From Auanema rhodensis (Eukaryota; Nematoda; Chromadorea; Rhabditida; Rhabditidae), in contig CAXKVF010000073.1 in the NCBI GenBank assembly GCA_964057225.1, positions 1 to 64,000 of the forward strand: a stretch of 64,000 bases of DNA, given 5' to 3'. The notes under the pieces are model-generated. The model ran no database searches and was not told where the DNA came from. It worked only from the letters and a program-made list of their open reading frames with translations. Positions 30,092 to 38,500 of the stretch are shown here, piece after piece (the stretch's first letter is position 1; each line of letters opens with the position of its first letter). The position numbers and the translations under genes are program-made.

Positions 30092-30097
<6 letters not shown>
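30075..30097. repeat. Target-site duplication, left copy
   Basis: These 23 bases (GTGT then ACATTTAATTAGCATAAAT) match 35511-35533 exactly. The left copy is followed directly by the TTTA-repeat tail. Because GTGT is also the end of the LINE's 18-bp unit, the certain duplication is 19 bp (30079-30097) and the maximum is 23. Removing one copy plus the element restores a perfect 176-bp step. Confidence 0.9.
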
Positions 30098-30127
<30 letters not shown>

Positions 30128-30129
30128 TT
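30098..30129 (-). repeat. LINE 3' tail, (TAAA)n
   Basis: About eight TTTA units on the plus strand (TAAA on the element strand) join the 3' UTR to the target duplication. Simple-repeat tails instead of poly(A) are common in CR1/L2-type LINEs. On the element strand the tail contains overlapping AATAAA hexamers that could serve for 3'-end processing. Confidence 0.9.
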
Positions 30130-30622
30130 CGTTCTATATCACAGATTCTTGATAATCAAAAGCTTATTGTGAACGTAGGTATACTGCGAAAAAGCATCTT
30201 ACAATATGAACTGGGGAAAGTAAATTAAAAATTACAATCAGAAAAATTAGAAAAAGGATGAAAGTGGTAAATAGTTGTATAATAGAATAGACTAGAATAC
30301 AAGAAATATAACAAAACGATATTGAAGCATATGAGATTCTATTACTATTTCTCAGCAGTTTGTGAAAACAAAAACAGATTATGTTCAGCAAAGTTTGATG
30401 AACTGACTCTTTAAATATAGCTGATCAGGTGCGGTGGAACTCAGAAATGAGTCAAGCCCGTTCTAATAGCAAAGAGAAAAACTGTTACTCATTGCTACGA
30501 CTGATGTTGATACAGTATAGATGACAGTAGCAGTCTGGCAGAAAAAAAAAGTAAGAAAAGAACCTTGTATGTTAATTGAAAAGAAAACGATGATACAGAT
30601 TAAAAAAAAAAAAAAATAATGG
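30130..30622 (-). other. LINE 3' untranslated region
   Basis: This is about 490 bp between the ORF2 stop and the tail. It begins just after the TGA with a 15-base T run on the element strand (A run at 30602-30616). Near its end, 30142-30172 repeats a motif also found within ORF2 at 30800-30829. A 75-residue open frame here starts at the 3' UTR without coding features and is not believed. Nothing else is recognised. Confidence 0.8.
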
Positions 30623-33502
30623 TCACGATAAAATATGAGACAAGATATGTTTCCGGAAAGAATGTTTTGTACGAAGGCTGACTATGGCTTCAGGAAGAGA
30701 GTTCCATAGATTTACAGTTCTGTATTCAATTCCATTCCTTGTTTCTGTCCTCCATAGAGTAGGATGAGCTAGATTCCATTGGTGTCTGCGCAGAGAATTC
30801 AGATTCTTGATAATGAAAAAAGATTGTGAGTTTCCTGTGGCTTCTATTGTTATATGAGCAAAATAGAACAATAGATCAGAAAGAACCCTCCTAGTTATCA
30901 GATCTTCAGTTTCAAGATAAGATAGCTGATCTTTGTAAGTTAGGTCAAGACCGGCTCGGCCAAAGATTGCTTTAAAAAACTTTTTCTGAACTTTTTCTAT
31001 TCGTTGTTTGCCTGCAATGTTCTGTGGTGACCAGATAACTGATCCATATTCAAGTATGGGTCGGACGTAACAGCTGAAAAGTTTGAACAATAATTTAGGA
31101 CATTTAGAGTAGAAACAACGGAGAATAGTTCGGCATTTGACGGCCGCAATACTACAAATTGAATTAATGTGTTTTTCGAAAGACAAGTTATTTTCCGTCC
31201 AAATACCCAGATCTTTGTATGCAGATACTATAGAGAGAGATGAATCGCCAAAAGTGAAATTATTAATGTTGTGATAATTAGATGATTTGTTAGAGACAAT
31301 CATTACTTTAGATTTTTCGGTGTTGACTTTCATTTTGTTATCATGACACCATTTGTAAAGAGAATTAAGAGCATTTTGAAGGCTCTCAGGGTTACAACTA
31401 TGAAGTTTTAGATCATCAGCATATAAAATGGGATGAACATCGGATGTGAATAAGGAAGTTATGTCGTTTATGTAAAACAGAAACAGTAGAGGGCCAAGAA
31501 CCGTTCCTTGAGGAACCCCACATGTAAGACTAACAGGGTCGGATAGACTTTTGTTGATGAGTACAGAGTAAGAACGGTTTTGGATAAAAGATCCAAGAAA
31601 ATTAAGAAGAGACCCACGAATTCCAATAGATTTCAATTTTGCAAAGAGAATGGAGTGATCAATGAGATCGAATGCTTTTGAGAAATCAATAAACGCAACA
31701 AAAACTGTATTTTTATCATCAATAAGTGATCTCCATTTGATATGGCTGGAAACAAGGGCTGTTACAGTGCTGCGTTTAGGAAGAAAAGCGTGCTGAACAT
31801 TGGAAATGCTGCCCGAGGATACACCAAAATGAAGAAGGGGAGATCGAATAAGTCGTTCAAAGACTTTAGATAAACTTGGGGTTAGTGAGATTGGACGGTA
31901 ATTAGAAGGATCAGAAGGGTTGCCTTTCTTGAAAACCGGACGTATCCAAGCTGTTTTCCAGTCAGGAGGACAAGAAGAAGAAACAAGGAGGTTATGAAAA
32001 ATAAACGAGAGAGGATTGCAGAGGGTGCCTGCACATTGTTTGAGAAAGTAGTACGGAATTCCATCCGGAGAAGTAGATGCGCGCGAAGGAAGGTGAGAAA
32101 GAATGTTGAAAACCTTTTCAGGGGAGATGTCGATGAAGTCAATGACTGATGGAGAGTAATTGAGAAGATGAGAGTAAGTGGAAGATGAAGAGGGTTTGAC
32201 AGCAAAGACGGAGGAAAAAATTTCAGCTTTGTCTACGTCAGAGAAAACCAAAGTTTCGTTGATTTGTAGAGTAGGGATATCAGAAGAGTCTTTACCAAGT
32301 CGTTCGCGACAGAATTGAAAAAATGCTTTTGAATTGTTGGTAGAAGCTATGTTGTTTTCATCAATGGCAGATTTGAGTTTGATGAGTTTATCTAAGGTGA
32401 CAGATAGCTTTTTGCGAAGAAGCTCATCCTGAGCGAAAAGAGAGTTGCTTAACCGGTTAACACGATTGTTAAGTTTCTGAATGTCACGATCAAGTTTTTT
32501 TCTTTTCTTTGCCTTTTTGAATGGGACACAGCTTTGAATTATTGATTGGACAATTGCAATAAACTTAGAATAGGAAGTTATAGCGTTTAGACCACATAAT
32601 TCAGTAGCGAAGTCAATGCCAGCTAAAAGGCTATTTATTTTACCATAATCGGCCGAGAAAAAGTTACGACTAGAAAAAGAGGAAGAGAGAGAAGAGGGCC
32701 TGGAAGTAGCAACTTTGTTGATTTGAGCAAATGTGAGAGGATCCAAAATAATGTTAAAGAAAACCGAGTAATGATCAGATTGGCCAAGAGGGCTATTGCG
32801 AGAAATGTTCTCTACACAGTGAACACTGTTGGTGATAATGTAATCCAAGATGTTTTTACCTCTGGTTGGGAAAGTAACTAATTGACTGGATGAAGACTGT
32901 TGAAGAAAGTTGAGAATAGATGAAGTAGAGGGGGAACTGCTTGACGAATGGATGAGATCCCAGTCAATGTGAGGGAAATTAAGATCGCCTGTTAAGAAAA
33001 ACCTGCGGTTCGAGATAAGAGTTTGAAATTCGGTTAGAAAAAAAAGAAAGTCAGAGTGCTGAGATGATGGAGAACGATAGCAGATTGAGAAAACGACGTC
33101 AGAAGGTATAATGAGAACATTGAGGTATTGAACAGTTGATTGAGAAGGAGAGCATGAGAGAAGACGACTATTAATGTGTTTTTTAATATAGAGGAGGACT
33201 CCTCCTCCTCGAGAAGTTGATCTGTCATCACGGAAAATGCAGTAAGAATCTCTCAAAGGAAGGGAGCTAGAGTTGAAATCAGGAAACAGCCAGGTCTCAG
33301 ATATAGCAATAATGTCTGGACTGAGAGTCGAATGAACAATTGGTATTAAGTGTAATTTATTGACAATAGATCGTGCGTTATAACAAGAGACTGTAATTTT
33401 ACTACATGCAGCAGTAGAGATTGTTGATTGGAAATTAACGAAAGGATGTTTGGCTGGGCAGATTGGACGGGGAATTAGGCAAAGTAGATGTATTTCTAAC
33501 AA
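30623..33502 (-). CDS. LINE ORF2: endonuclease-reverse transcriptase
   Basis: It encodes the enzyme that nicks target DNA and reverse-transcribes the element RNA onto it. Residue numbers are counted from a TTG at 33502. The APE-like endonuclease spans about 36-250: YNARS (N42), SETWL (E69), the glycine-rich GGG at 99-101, YRSP (142-145), GDLN (172-175) and SDH (242-244). The reverse transcriptase spans about 480-790: RPVFKKG with NYRPISL, motif A FIDFSKAFD (604-612), GVPQGTVLGPLL, and YADD (694-697), all catalytic aspartates present. The C-terminal region has YVRPILEYGSVIW (812-824) and NLWNSLP (931-937), typical of CR1/Jockey-like enzymes; no RNase H. The frame is open up to 33583, overlapping ORF1 by 149 nt in the +1 frame, yet contains no ATG before residue 724. 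The true start is therefore unknown: frameshift from ORF1, reinitiation, non-AUG start, or a lost ATG. It ends at TGA. Confidence 0.93.
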   Translation of the reverse strand: MLEIHLLCLIPRPICPAKHPFVNFQSTISTAACSKITVSCYNARSIVNKLHLIPIVHSTLSPDIIAISETWLFPDFNSSSLPLRDSYCIFRDDRSTSRGGGVLLYIKKHINSRLLSCSPSQSTVQYLNVLIIPSDVVFSICYRSPSSQHSDFLFFLTEFQTLISNRRFFLTGDLNFPHIDWDLIHSSSSSPSTSSILNFLQQSSSSQLVTFPTRGKNILDYIITNSVHCVENISRNSPLGQSDHYSVFFNIILDPLTFAQINKVATSRPSSLSSSFSSRNFFSADYGKINSLLAGIDFATELCGLNAITSYSKFIAIVQSIIQSCVPFKKAKKRKKLDRDIQKLNNRVNRLSNSLFAQDELLRKKLSVTLDKLIKLKSAIDENNIASTNNSKAFFQFCRERLGKDSSDIPTLQINETLVFSDVDKAEIFSSVFAVKPSSSSTYSHLLNYSPSVIDFIDISPEKVFNILSHLPSRASTSPDGIPYYFLKQCAGTLCNPLSFIFHNLLVSSSCPPDWKTAWIRPVFKKGNPSDPSNYRPISLTPSLSKVFERLIRSPLLHFGVSSGSISNVQHAFLPKRSTVTALVSSHIKWRSLIDDKNTVFVAFIDFSKAFDLIDHSILFAKLKSIGIRGSLLNFLGSFIQNRSYSVLINKSLSDPVSLTCGVPQGTVLGPLLFLFYINDITSLFTSDVHPILYADDLKLHSCNPESLQNALNSLYKWCHDNKMKVNTEKSKVMIVSNKSSNYHNINNFTFGDSSLSIVSAYKDLGIWTENNLSFEKHINSICSIAAVKCRTILRCFYSKCPKLLFKLFSCYVRPILEYGSVIWSPQNIAGKQRIEKVQKKFFKAIFGRAGLDLTYKDQLSYLETEDLITRRVLSDLLFYFAHITIEATGNSQSFFIIKNLNSLRRHQWNLAHPTLWRTETRNGIEYRTVNLWNSLPEAIVSLRTKHSFRKHILSHILS

Positions 33503-34514
33503 TGTTAGCAGTAGGATCTGGAACAGATTTAGCTCGGCGAGAAGGGTTTTTTCTTCTTCTTTGGCTGCTACATCTTTCTTTGTTTATTGGAGCGGGCTGT
33601 CCCTTAGTTATAGGCCGGCCTCTTCTACCAGATTTAGACGGGGGACTAGAATCAAGGTCATGCGTAAAAATAGGCATGTCAGACATTGGAGCAATGCATG
33701 AATTGGTAGTTTCAGAGTCCAAGCCTGTAGGGGAAACAACATATTTAGCACTGGATGTGTCTTTTGGGGCAGTGCCTGTGTTGGTGAGTCTACGAGGTAC
33801 TTTTATAAGCTTTAGATCTCGAACAAGAAAAATGAATTCAGTGTCGTCAGAGTTTTTGCTTTTGGCTTCGTCACGAAGCCGTTTTTCTAGTTCCACCTCA
33901 AAGGGTAGATAATCACGACGAACAAATGTTTTGGATAGTGAGTTGGAAATTTTAGGTTTGTGAGATCTTATAGCTGCTATAACAGTATCTCGAATACTGA
34001 CCGAAGGACACGTTATGATAAGTGGACCAGGGGACCCTGATTTGAGGGTGCAGCGAGTAACGAATATGTGATTGGAATTGAGTAAAGAAATAAGACTAGT
34101 ATCACTGCAGCTATCAAAAACAAGTTTGAGAAGAGAACGGGCATCGCTAGGCAGATCAGGTGACGTGACTGGAACCCGGAACCAGAGAGCTCTCAAGGAA
34201 CGGTGAGCAAATTTAGATTCTTCTAACCTAATTTTATTCACTTCAGTTATAACAGTATTTGAACACGGAAGTGTAGGCAATATGCAAGCACTTTCGTTAC
34301 CCATGAAAGCAGTGAACTTATTTTCTAAAGCGTTGAGTCTTGAGTTGAACTCAGTTTCAATTACTTTCAAACGAGATTCATGCAATGCGATACAGTTTTT
34401 GATACTATGCAGGTCGCTTTTGATTTCTAGAGAAAAACTTGAGAAAGTGGAATGAAGAGATTCCGTGAGAGATTTCAGAGAAGCAGTAAGAAACTCGGGA
34501 GTGACTGTAGACAT
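33435..34514 (-). CDS. LINE ORF1: RNA-binding/chaperone-like protein
   Basis: A 359-residue protein from the ATG at 34514 (A at -3), likely to coat the element RNA as in other LINEs. Residues about 5-70 are a heptad-like coiled coil (FLTASLKSLTESL onward), expected to give oligomers. Residues about 105-185 (ALWFRVP, then alternating strands and helices) could be an RRM-like fold. Residues 196-242 (TFVRRDYLPFEVELEKRLRD, then FLVRDLKLIKVPRR) resemble the C-terminal RNA-binding segment of invertebrate LINE ORF1 proteins. The tail is Ser/Pro-rich and basic, with SGRRGRPITKG (295-305), an AT-hook-like core, and QRRRKNPSRRAKS (318-330), a possible nuclear signal. No CCHC zinc knuckles are present. 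The frame stays open upstream to a TTG at 34757, but that extension is translated pyrimidine tract with no protein character, so I chose the ATG. It overlaps the ORF2 frame at its 3' end. Confidence 0.88.
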   Translation of the reverse strand: MSTVTPEFLTASLKSLTESLHSTFSSFSLEIKSDLHSIKNCIALHESRLKVIETEFNSRLNALENKFTAFMGNESACILPTLPCSNTVITEVNKIRLEESKFAHRSLRALWFRVPVTSPDLPSDARSLLKLVFDSCSDTSLISLLNSNHIFVTRCTLKSGSPGPLIITCPSVSIRDTVIAAIRSHKPKISNSLSKTFVRRDYLPFEVELEKRLRDEAKSKNSDDTEFIFLVRDLKLIKVPRRLTNTGTAPKDTSSAKYVVSPTGLDSETTNSCIAPMSDMPIFTHDLDSSPPSKSGRRGRPITKGQPAPINKERCSSQRRRKNPSRRAKSVPDPTANIVRNTSTLPNSPSNLPSQTSFR

Positions 34515-34812
34515 AATGACAGAGCGTAAAAAGTAAGGAAAGAAAAAATAAAGATAAAGGAAATGATAAAAAGAAGAAAAATAAAAAGAAGAAAGAAAGG
34601 AAAAAAGAAGATATAGAGAGGATATGAAAAAGAAAAGAAAGAGAAGAGAGAGAAAAATGAAAGAAAAAAAGAAAAAGGAAATAAATGAATACGGAAAAAA
34701 AGAAAAAGAAAAAAGAAGAAAAAAGTACCTTACTAAAACCAATCCGGCGTAAAACAAGAGTAGACTTCGGTTGCGGCGGGGTTGGAGCAGTAGGGAGACA
34801 ACCGACCACGAG
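34515..34812 (-). promoter_or_regulatory. LINE 5' leader with long pyrimidine tract
   Basis: On the element strand, about 34735-34530 is almost pure T and C (A/G on the plus strand), roughly 200 nt ending shortly before the ORF1 ATG. Between it and the 18-bp array is a more GC-rich unique stretch (about 34737-34812). Such a tract could assist internal ribosome entry or act as a splice-acceptor polypyrimidine tract; both ideas are inference. No classical TATA box is recognised. Confidence 0.6.
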
Positions 34813-35514
34813 GAGTCGAAAATGTAGTGTGAGTCGAAAATGTAGTGTGAGTCGAAAATGTAGTGTGAGTCGAAAATGTAGTGTGAGTCGAAAATGTAGT
34901 GTGAGTCGAAAATGTAGTGTGAGTCGAAAATGTAGTGTGAGTCGAAAATGTAGTGTGAGTCGAAAATGTAGTGTGAGTCGAAAATGTAGTGTGAGTCGAA
35001 AATGTAGTGTGAGTCGAAAATGTAGTGTGAGTCGAAAATGTAGTGTGTGTCGAAAATGTAGTGTGAGTCGAAAATGTAGTGTGAGTCGAAAATGTAGTGT
35101 GAGTCGAAAATGTAGTGTGAGTCGAAAATGTAGTGTGAGTCGAAAATGTAGTGTGAGTCGAAAATGTAGTGTGAGTCGAAAATGTAGTGTGAGTCGAAAA
35201 TGTAGTGTGAGTCGAAAATGTAGTGTGAGTCGAAAATGTAGTGTGAGTCGAAAATGTAGTGTGAGTCGAAAATGTAGTGTGAGTCGAAAATGTAGTGTGA
35301 GTCGAAAATGTAGTGTGAGTCGAAAATGTAGTGTGAGTCGAAAATGTAGTGTGAGTCGAAAATGTAGTGTGAGTCGAAAATGTAGTGTGAGTCGAAAATG
35401 TAGTGTGAGTCGAAAATGTAGTGTGAGTCGAAAATGTAGTGTGAGTCGAAAATGTAGTGTGAGTCGAAAATGTAGTGTGGGTCGAAAATGTAGTGTGAGT
35501 CGAAAATGTAGTGT
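34813..35514 (-). repeat. 18-bp minisatellite forming the LINE 5' end (39 units)
   Basis: Thirty-nine units of GAGTCGAAAATGTAGTGT (plus strand) run without interruption for 702 bp. Only two substitutions stand out: unit 14 (GTGTCG, 35047) and unit 38 (GGGTCG, 35479). The last base of unit 39 abuts the target-site duplication, so the array belongs to the element and forms its 5' terminus. By analogy with tandem-monomer 5' UTRs of other LINEs (mouse L1), it may carry the promoter; that role is inferred. The 18-bp length is a multiple of three, so three minus frames and one plus frame stay open across it, giving long but spurious ORFs. Confidence 0.93.
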
Positions 35515-35533
35515 ACATTTAATTAGCATAAAT
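35511..35533. repeat. Target-site duplication, right copy
   Basis: This is the second copy of the duplicated satellite target, at the 5' side of the minus-strand LINE. It continues into CAAAGTTC, the TAAATCAAAG monomer variant also present to the left at about 29564. That supports the duplication ending at ATAAAT. Confidence 0.9.
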
Positions 35534-35584
35534 CAAAGTTCACGTAAATTTCAAAGTCATGGTTACCATGCACCAATATCAATA

Positions 35585-38500
35585 AAAAGTTGTTTTTAGA
35601 CTAATATGGACATGGGGAATCTAATTTTGAAAACCGCATCTCTTTATCTTTCACGTGAAGCGAGTTACATACCAAGTGCACATCACGTGTACATTTAATT
35701 AGCATAAATTAAAGTTCACGTAAATTTCAAAGTCATGGTTACCATGCACCAATATCAATAAAAATTTGTTTTTAGACTAATATGGACATGGGGAATCTAA
35801 TTTTGAAAACCGCATCTCTTTATCTTTCACGTGAAGCGAGTTACATACCAAGTGCACATCACGTGTACATTTAATTAGCATAAATTAAAGTTCACGTAAA
35901 TTTCAAAGTCATGGTTACCATGCACCAATATCAATAAAAATTTGTTTTTAGACTAATATGGACATGGGGAATCTAATTTTGAAAACCGCATCTCTTTATC
36001 TTTCACGTGAAGCGAGTTACATACCAAGTGCACATCACGTGTACATTTAATTAGCATAAATTAAAGTTCACGTAAATTTCAAAGTCATGGTTACCATGCA
36101 CCAATATCAATAAAAATTTGTTTTTAGACTAATATGGACATGGGGAATCTAATTTTGAAAACCGCATCTCTTTATCTTTCACGTGAAGCGAGTTACATAC
36201 CAAGTGCACATCACGTGTACATTTAATTAGCATAAATCAAAGTTCACGTAAATTTCAAAGTCATGGTTACCATGCACCAATATCAATAAAAAGTTGTTTT
36301 TAGACTAATATGGACATGGGGAATCTAATTTTGAAAACCGCATCTCTTTATCTTTCACGTGAAGCGAGTTACATACCAAGTGCACATCACGTGTACATTT
36401 AATTAGCATAAATTAAAGTTCACGTAAATTTCAAAGTCATGGTTACCATGAAGCAATATCAATAAAAATTTGTTTTTAGACTAATATGGACATGGGGAAT
36501 CTAATTTTGAAAACCGCATCTCTTTATCTTTCACGTGAAGCGAGTTACATACCAAGTGCATATCACGTGTACATTTAATTAGCATGAATTAAAGTTCACG
36601 TAAATTTCAAAGTCATGGTTACCATGCACCAATATCAATAAAAATTTGTTTTTAGACTAATATGGACATGGGGAATCTAATTTTGAAAACCGCATCTCTT
36701 TATCTTTCACGTGAAGCGAGTTACATACCAAGTGCACATCACGTGTACATTTAATTAGCATAAATTAAAGTTCACGTAAATTTCAAAGTCATGGTTACCA
36801 TGCACCAATATCAATAAAAATTTGTTTTTAGACTAATATGGACATGGGGAATCTAATTTTGAAAACCGCATCTCTTTATCTTTCACGTGAAGCGAGTTAC
36901 ATACCAAGTGCACATCACGTGTACATTTAATTAGCATAAATTAAAGTTCACGTAAATTTCAAAGTCATGGTTACCATGAAGCAATATCAATCAAAATTTG
37001 TTTTTAGACTAATATGGACATGGGGAATCTAATTTTGAAAACCGCATCTCTTTATCTTTCACGTGAAGCGAGTTACATACCAAGTGCACATCACGTGTAC
37101 ATTTAATTAGCATAAATTAAAGTTCACGTAAATTTCAAAGTCATGGTTACCATGAAGCAATATCAATAAAAATTTGTTTTTAGACTAATATGGACATGGG
37201 GAATCTAATTTTGAAAACCGCATCTCTTTATCTTTCACGTGAAGCGAGTTACATACCAAGTGCACATCACGTGTACATTTAATTAGCATGAATTAAAGTT
37301 CACGTAAATTTCAAAGTCATGGTTACCATGCACCAATATCAATAAAAATTTGTTTTTAGACTAATATGGACATGGGGAATCTAATTTTGAAAACCGCATC
37401 TCTTTATCTTTCACGTGAAGCGAGTTACATACCAAGTGCACATCACGTGTACATTTAATTAGCATAAATTAAAGTTCACGTAAATTTCAAAGTCATGGTT
37501 ACCATGCACCAATATCAATAAAAATTTGTTTTTAGACTAATATGGACATGGGGAATCTAATTTTGAAAACCGCATCTCTTTATCTTTCACGTGAAGCGAG
37601 TTACATACCAAGTGCACATCACGTGTACATTTAATTAGCATAAATTAAAGTTCACGTAAATATCAAAGTCATGGTTACCATGCACCAATATCAATAAAAA
37701 GTTGTTTTTAGACTAATATGGACATGGGGAATCTAATTTTGAAAACCGCATCTCTTTATCTTTCACGTGAAGCGAGTTACATACCAAGTGCACATCACGT
37801 GTACATTTAATTAGCATAAATTAAAGTTCACGTAAATTTCAAAGTCATGGTTACCATGAACCAATATCAATAAAAATTTGTTTTTAGACTAATATGGACA
37901 TGGGGAATCTGATTTTGAAAACCGCATCTCTTTATCTTTCACGTGAAGCGAGTTACATACCAAGTGCACATCACGTGTACATTTAATTAGCATAAATTAA
38001 AGTTCACGTAAATTTCAAAGTCATGGTTACCATGAAGCAATATCAATAAAAATTTGTTTTTAGACTAATATGGACATGGGGAATCTAATTTTGAAAACCG
38101 CATCTCTTTATCTTTCACGTGAAGCGAGTTACATACCAAGTGCACATCACGTGTACATTTAATTAGCATAAATTAAAGTTCACGTAAATTTCAAAGTCAT
38201 GGTTACCATGAACCAATATCAATAAAAATTTGTTTTTAGACTAATATGGACATGGGGAATCTAATTTTGAAAACCGCATCTCTTTATCTTTCACGTGAAG
38301 CGAGTTACATACCAAGTGCACATCACGTGTACATTTAATTAGCATAAATTAAAGTTCACGTAAAATTCAAAGTCATGGTTACCATGCACCAATATCAATA
38401 AAAATTTGTTTTTAGACTAATATGGACATGGGGAATCTAATTTTGAAAACCGCATCTCTTTATCTTTCACGTGAAGCGAGTTACATACCAAGTGCACATC

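Larger units (their letters stand above)
1..30097. repeat. 176-bp tandem satellite array, left block (about 171 monomers)
   Basis: The monomer boundary TGTACATTT recurs at 1, 177, 353, 529 and so on, an exact 176-bp step. Copies differ by only a few substitutions each. Recurrent variants sit after the central dyad (gaacc/gaagc/gcacc), at TAAATTTC versus TAAACTTC, GCATCTC versus GCATTTC, and TTTAATTAG versus TTTAAATAG. Indels are rare: one extra A near 21866-21869 and two identical 11-bp deletions near 26604 and 28353. There is no usable open reading frame; stops occur in all frames of the consensus. This is non-coding satellite DNA. I do not recognise the family, and its chromosomal position (centromere, pericentromere or other heterochromatin) cannot be told from sequence alone. 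Confidence 0.98.
30098..35514 (-). mobile_element. Full-length non-LTR retrotransposon (LINE), CR1/L2/Jockey-like
   Basis: The element is about 5.4 kb, inserted in the minus orientation into a satellite monomer. From its 5' end it has a 39-copy 18-bp array, a short leader, ORF1, ORF2 with endonuclease and reverse transcriptase, a 3' UTR and a (TAAA)n tail, flanked by a 19-23-bp target-site duplication. Element plus one duplication adds 5436 bp, measured from monomer starts 30076 and 35512. These are hallmarks of target-primed reverse transcription. No RNase H domain follows the reverse transcriptase, which together with the endonuclease type argues for the CR1/L2/Rex1/Jockey group; the exact clade needs a phylogeny. 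Both ORFs are uninterrupted, so insertion is likely recent. Confidence 0.95.

Noticed and set aside
30098-30129. Telomeric repeat
   Set aside because: The TTTA units lack G and are explained as the LINE tail; they sit exactly at the element 3' junction.
30164-30391. 75-residue ORF in the LINE 3' UTR
   Set aside because: It is low-complexity hydrophobic translation of A/T-rich DNA, with no family features.
31882-33231. Minus-strand ORFs of 107 and 65 residues
   Set aside because: They are out-of-frame shadows within ORF2, which has full domain support.
33450-33912. Plus-strand ORFs of 83 and 149 residues
   Set aside because: They are antisense shadows of ORF1, with no recognisable domain.
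34515-34757. N-terminal extension of ORF1 with apparent membrane segments
   Set aside because: The hydrophobic Phe/Leu/Ser string is the translated pyrimidine tract and lacks an ATG; the ATG at 34514 gives a normal ORF1 start.
34813-35514. CRISPR-like array
   Set aside because: The 18-bp units are directly adjacent with no spacers, and the context is a eukaryotic LINE.
34733-35518. 261-residue minus-strand ORF of STHTTF repeats
   Set aside because: It is another frame of the same 18-bp array, with no independent sign of coding.
34405-35529. 374-residue minus-strand ORF of LTLHFR repeats
   Set aside because: It is a read-through of the 18-bp array, whose length is a multiple of three and whose minus frames lack stops. 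Its ATG lies in flanking satellite, outside the element.
34685-35599. 304-residue plus-strand ORF of KCSVSR repeats
   Set aside because: It is the opposite strand of the 18-bp array and runs into satellite. It looks like cysteine-rich repeats only because of the repeat sequence.
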